From Lachnospiraceae bacterium (GTDB taxonomy: Bacteria > Bacillota > Clostridia > Oscillospirales > Ruminococcaceae): DNA of 5,186 nt. Below the pieces are notes generated by a model. The model was not told where the DNA came from, did no database searches, and worked only from the letters and a program-made list of their open reading frames with translations. The stretch covers positions 1-5,186 of the forward strand of contig JAMPFE010000109.1 of assembly GCA_023664705.1 (NCBI GenBank), read 5' to 3'. Shown in pieces: positions 5,172-5,186 of the stretch (the stretch's first letter is position 1; every line of letters starts with the position of its first letter). The position numbers and the translations under genes were made by a program.

Positions 5172-5186
5172 TTTTAAAATTTTTTC
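5165..5186. repeat. Perfect 22-bp A/T palindrome at the window's right edge
   Basis: G, six A, four T, four A, six T, C: the sequence equals its own reverse complement over all 22 bases. It overlaps the end of the shared element and begins about 10 bases upstream of the -35 of the helix-turn-helix gene, where an UP element or operator would sit. It may continue past the window, since the inverted copy would begin exactly where the sequence stops. Confidence 0.8.

Overview
The window looks like chromosomal DNA from an anaerobic Gram-positive of the class Clostridia, possibly a gut or rumen Oscillospiraceae/Ruminococcaceae-type organism. The evidence is moderate-to-low GC with AT-rich spacers, near-consensus sigma-A promoters (TTGACA, 17 bp, TATAAT, most with an extended -10 TG), purine-rich Shine-Dalgarno sites, and the gene types present: a BspA-type leucine-rich-repeat secreted protein, a Fic protein, and an AAA-ATPase-like/PD-(D/E)XK protein. 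The class is an inference from style; nothing here proves a genus.

Layout. (1) 1-1687, minus strand: a secreted LRR_5 (BspA-type) protein, cut by the left edge just after the start of a fibronectin type III-like domain. Its 5' end faces a compact divergent control region (1688-1861) that also carries the promoter of (2) 1862-2587, plus strand: a 241-residue class II Fic protein with both the catalytic motif and the N-terminal self-inhibition motif, followed by a hairpin terminator. (3) 2646-3018: a non-genic spacer holding an AT stretch with helically phased A/T tracts and a sharply GC-richer island of unknown nature. (4) 3054-4619, minus strand: a 521-residue AAA-ATPase-like protein with a C-terminal PD-(D/E)XK nuclease-like domain, with its own promoter and terminator. 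(5) 4858-5037, minus strand: a 59-residue excisionase-type helix-turn-helix protein with its own promoter near the right edge. Between (5) and (4) lies an open frame without an ATG that may be a gene remnant.

The genes do not form one operon: each of the four has its own recognisable promoter, and fic converges with the ATPase gene. What ties the window together is regulatory. The same roughly 21-bp element (an A/T-rich block, then ATCTAC, then the -35 TTGAC, read leftward) drives both the LRR gene and the helix-turn-helix gene, 3.4 kb apart. The second copy abuts a perfect 22-bp A/T palindrome that reaches the end of the window. I see no RNA gene, insertion sequence, CRISPR array, attachment site or origin. 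I did not find a clearly new multi-gene system; the most checkable oddities are the shared promoter element with its palindrome, the phased-tract spacer with its GC island, and the short genes or remnants on the right.
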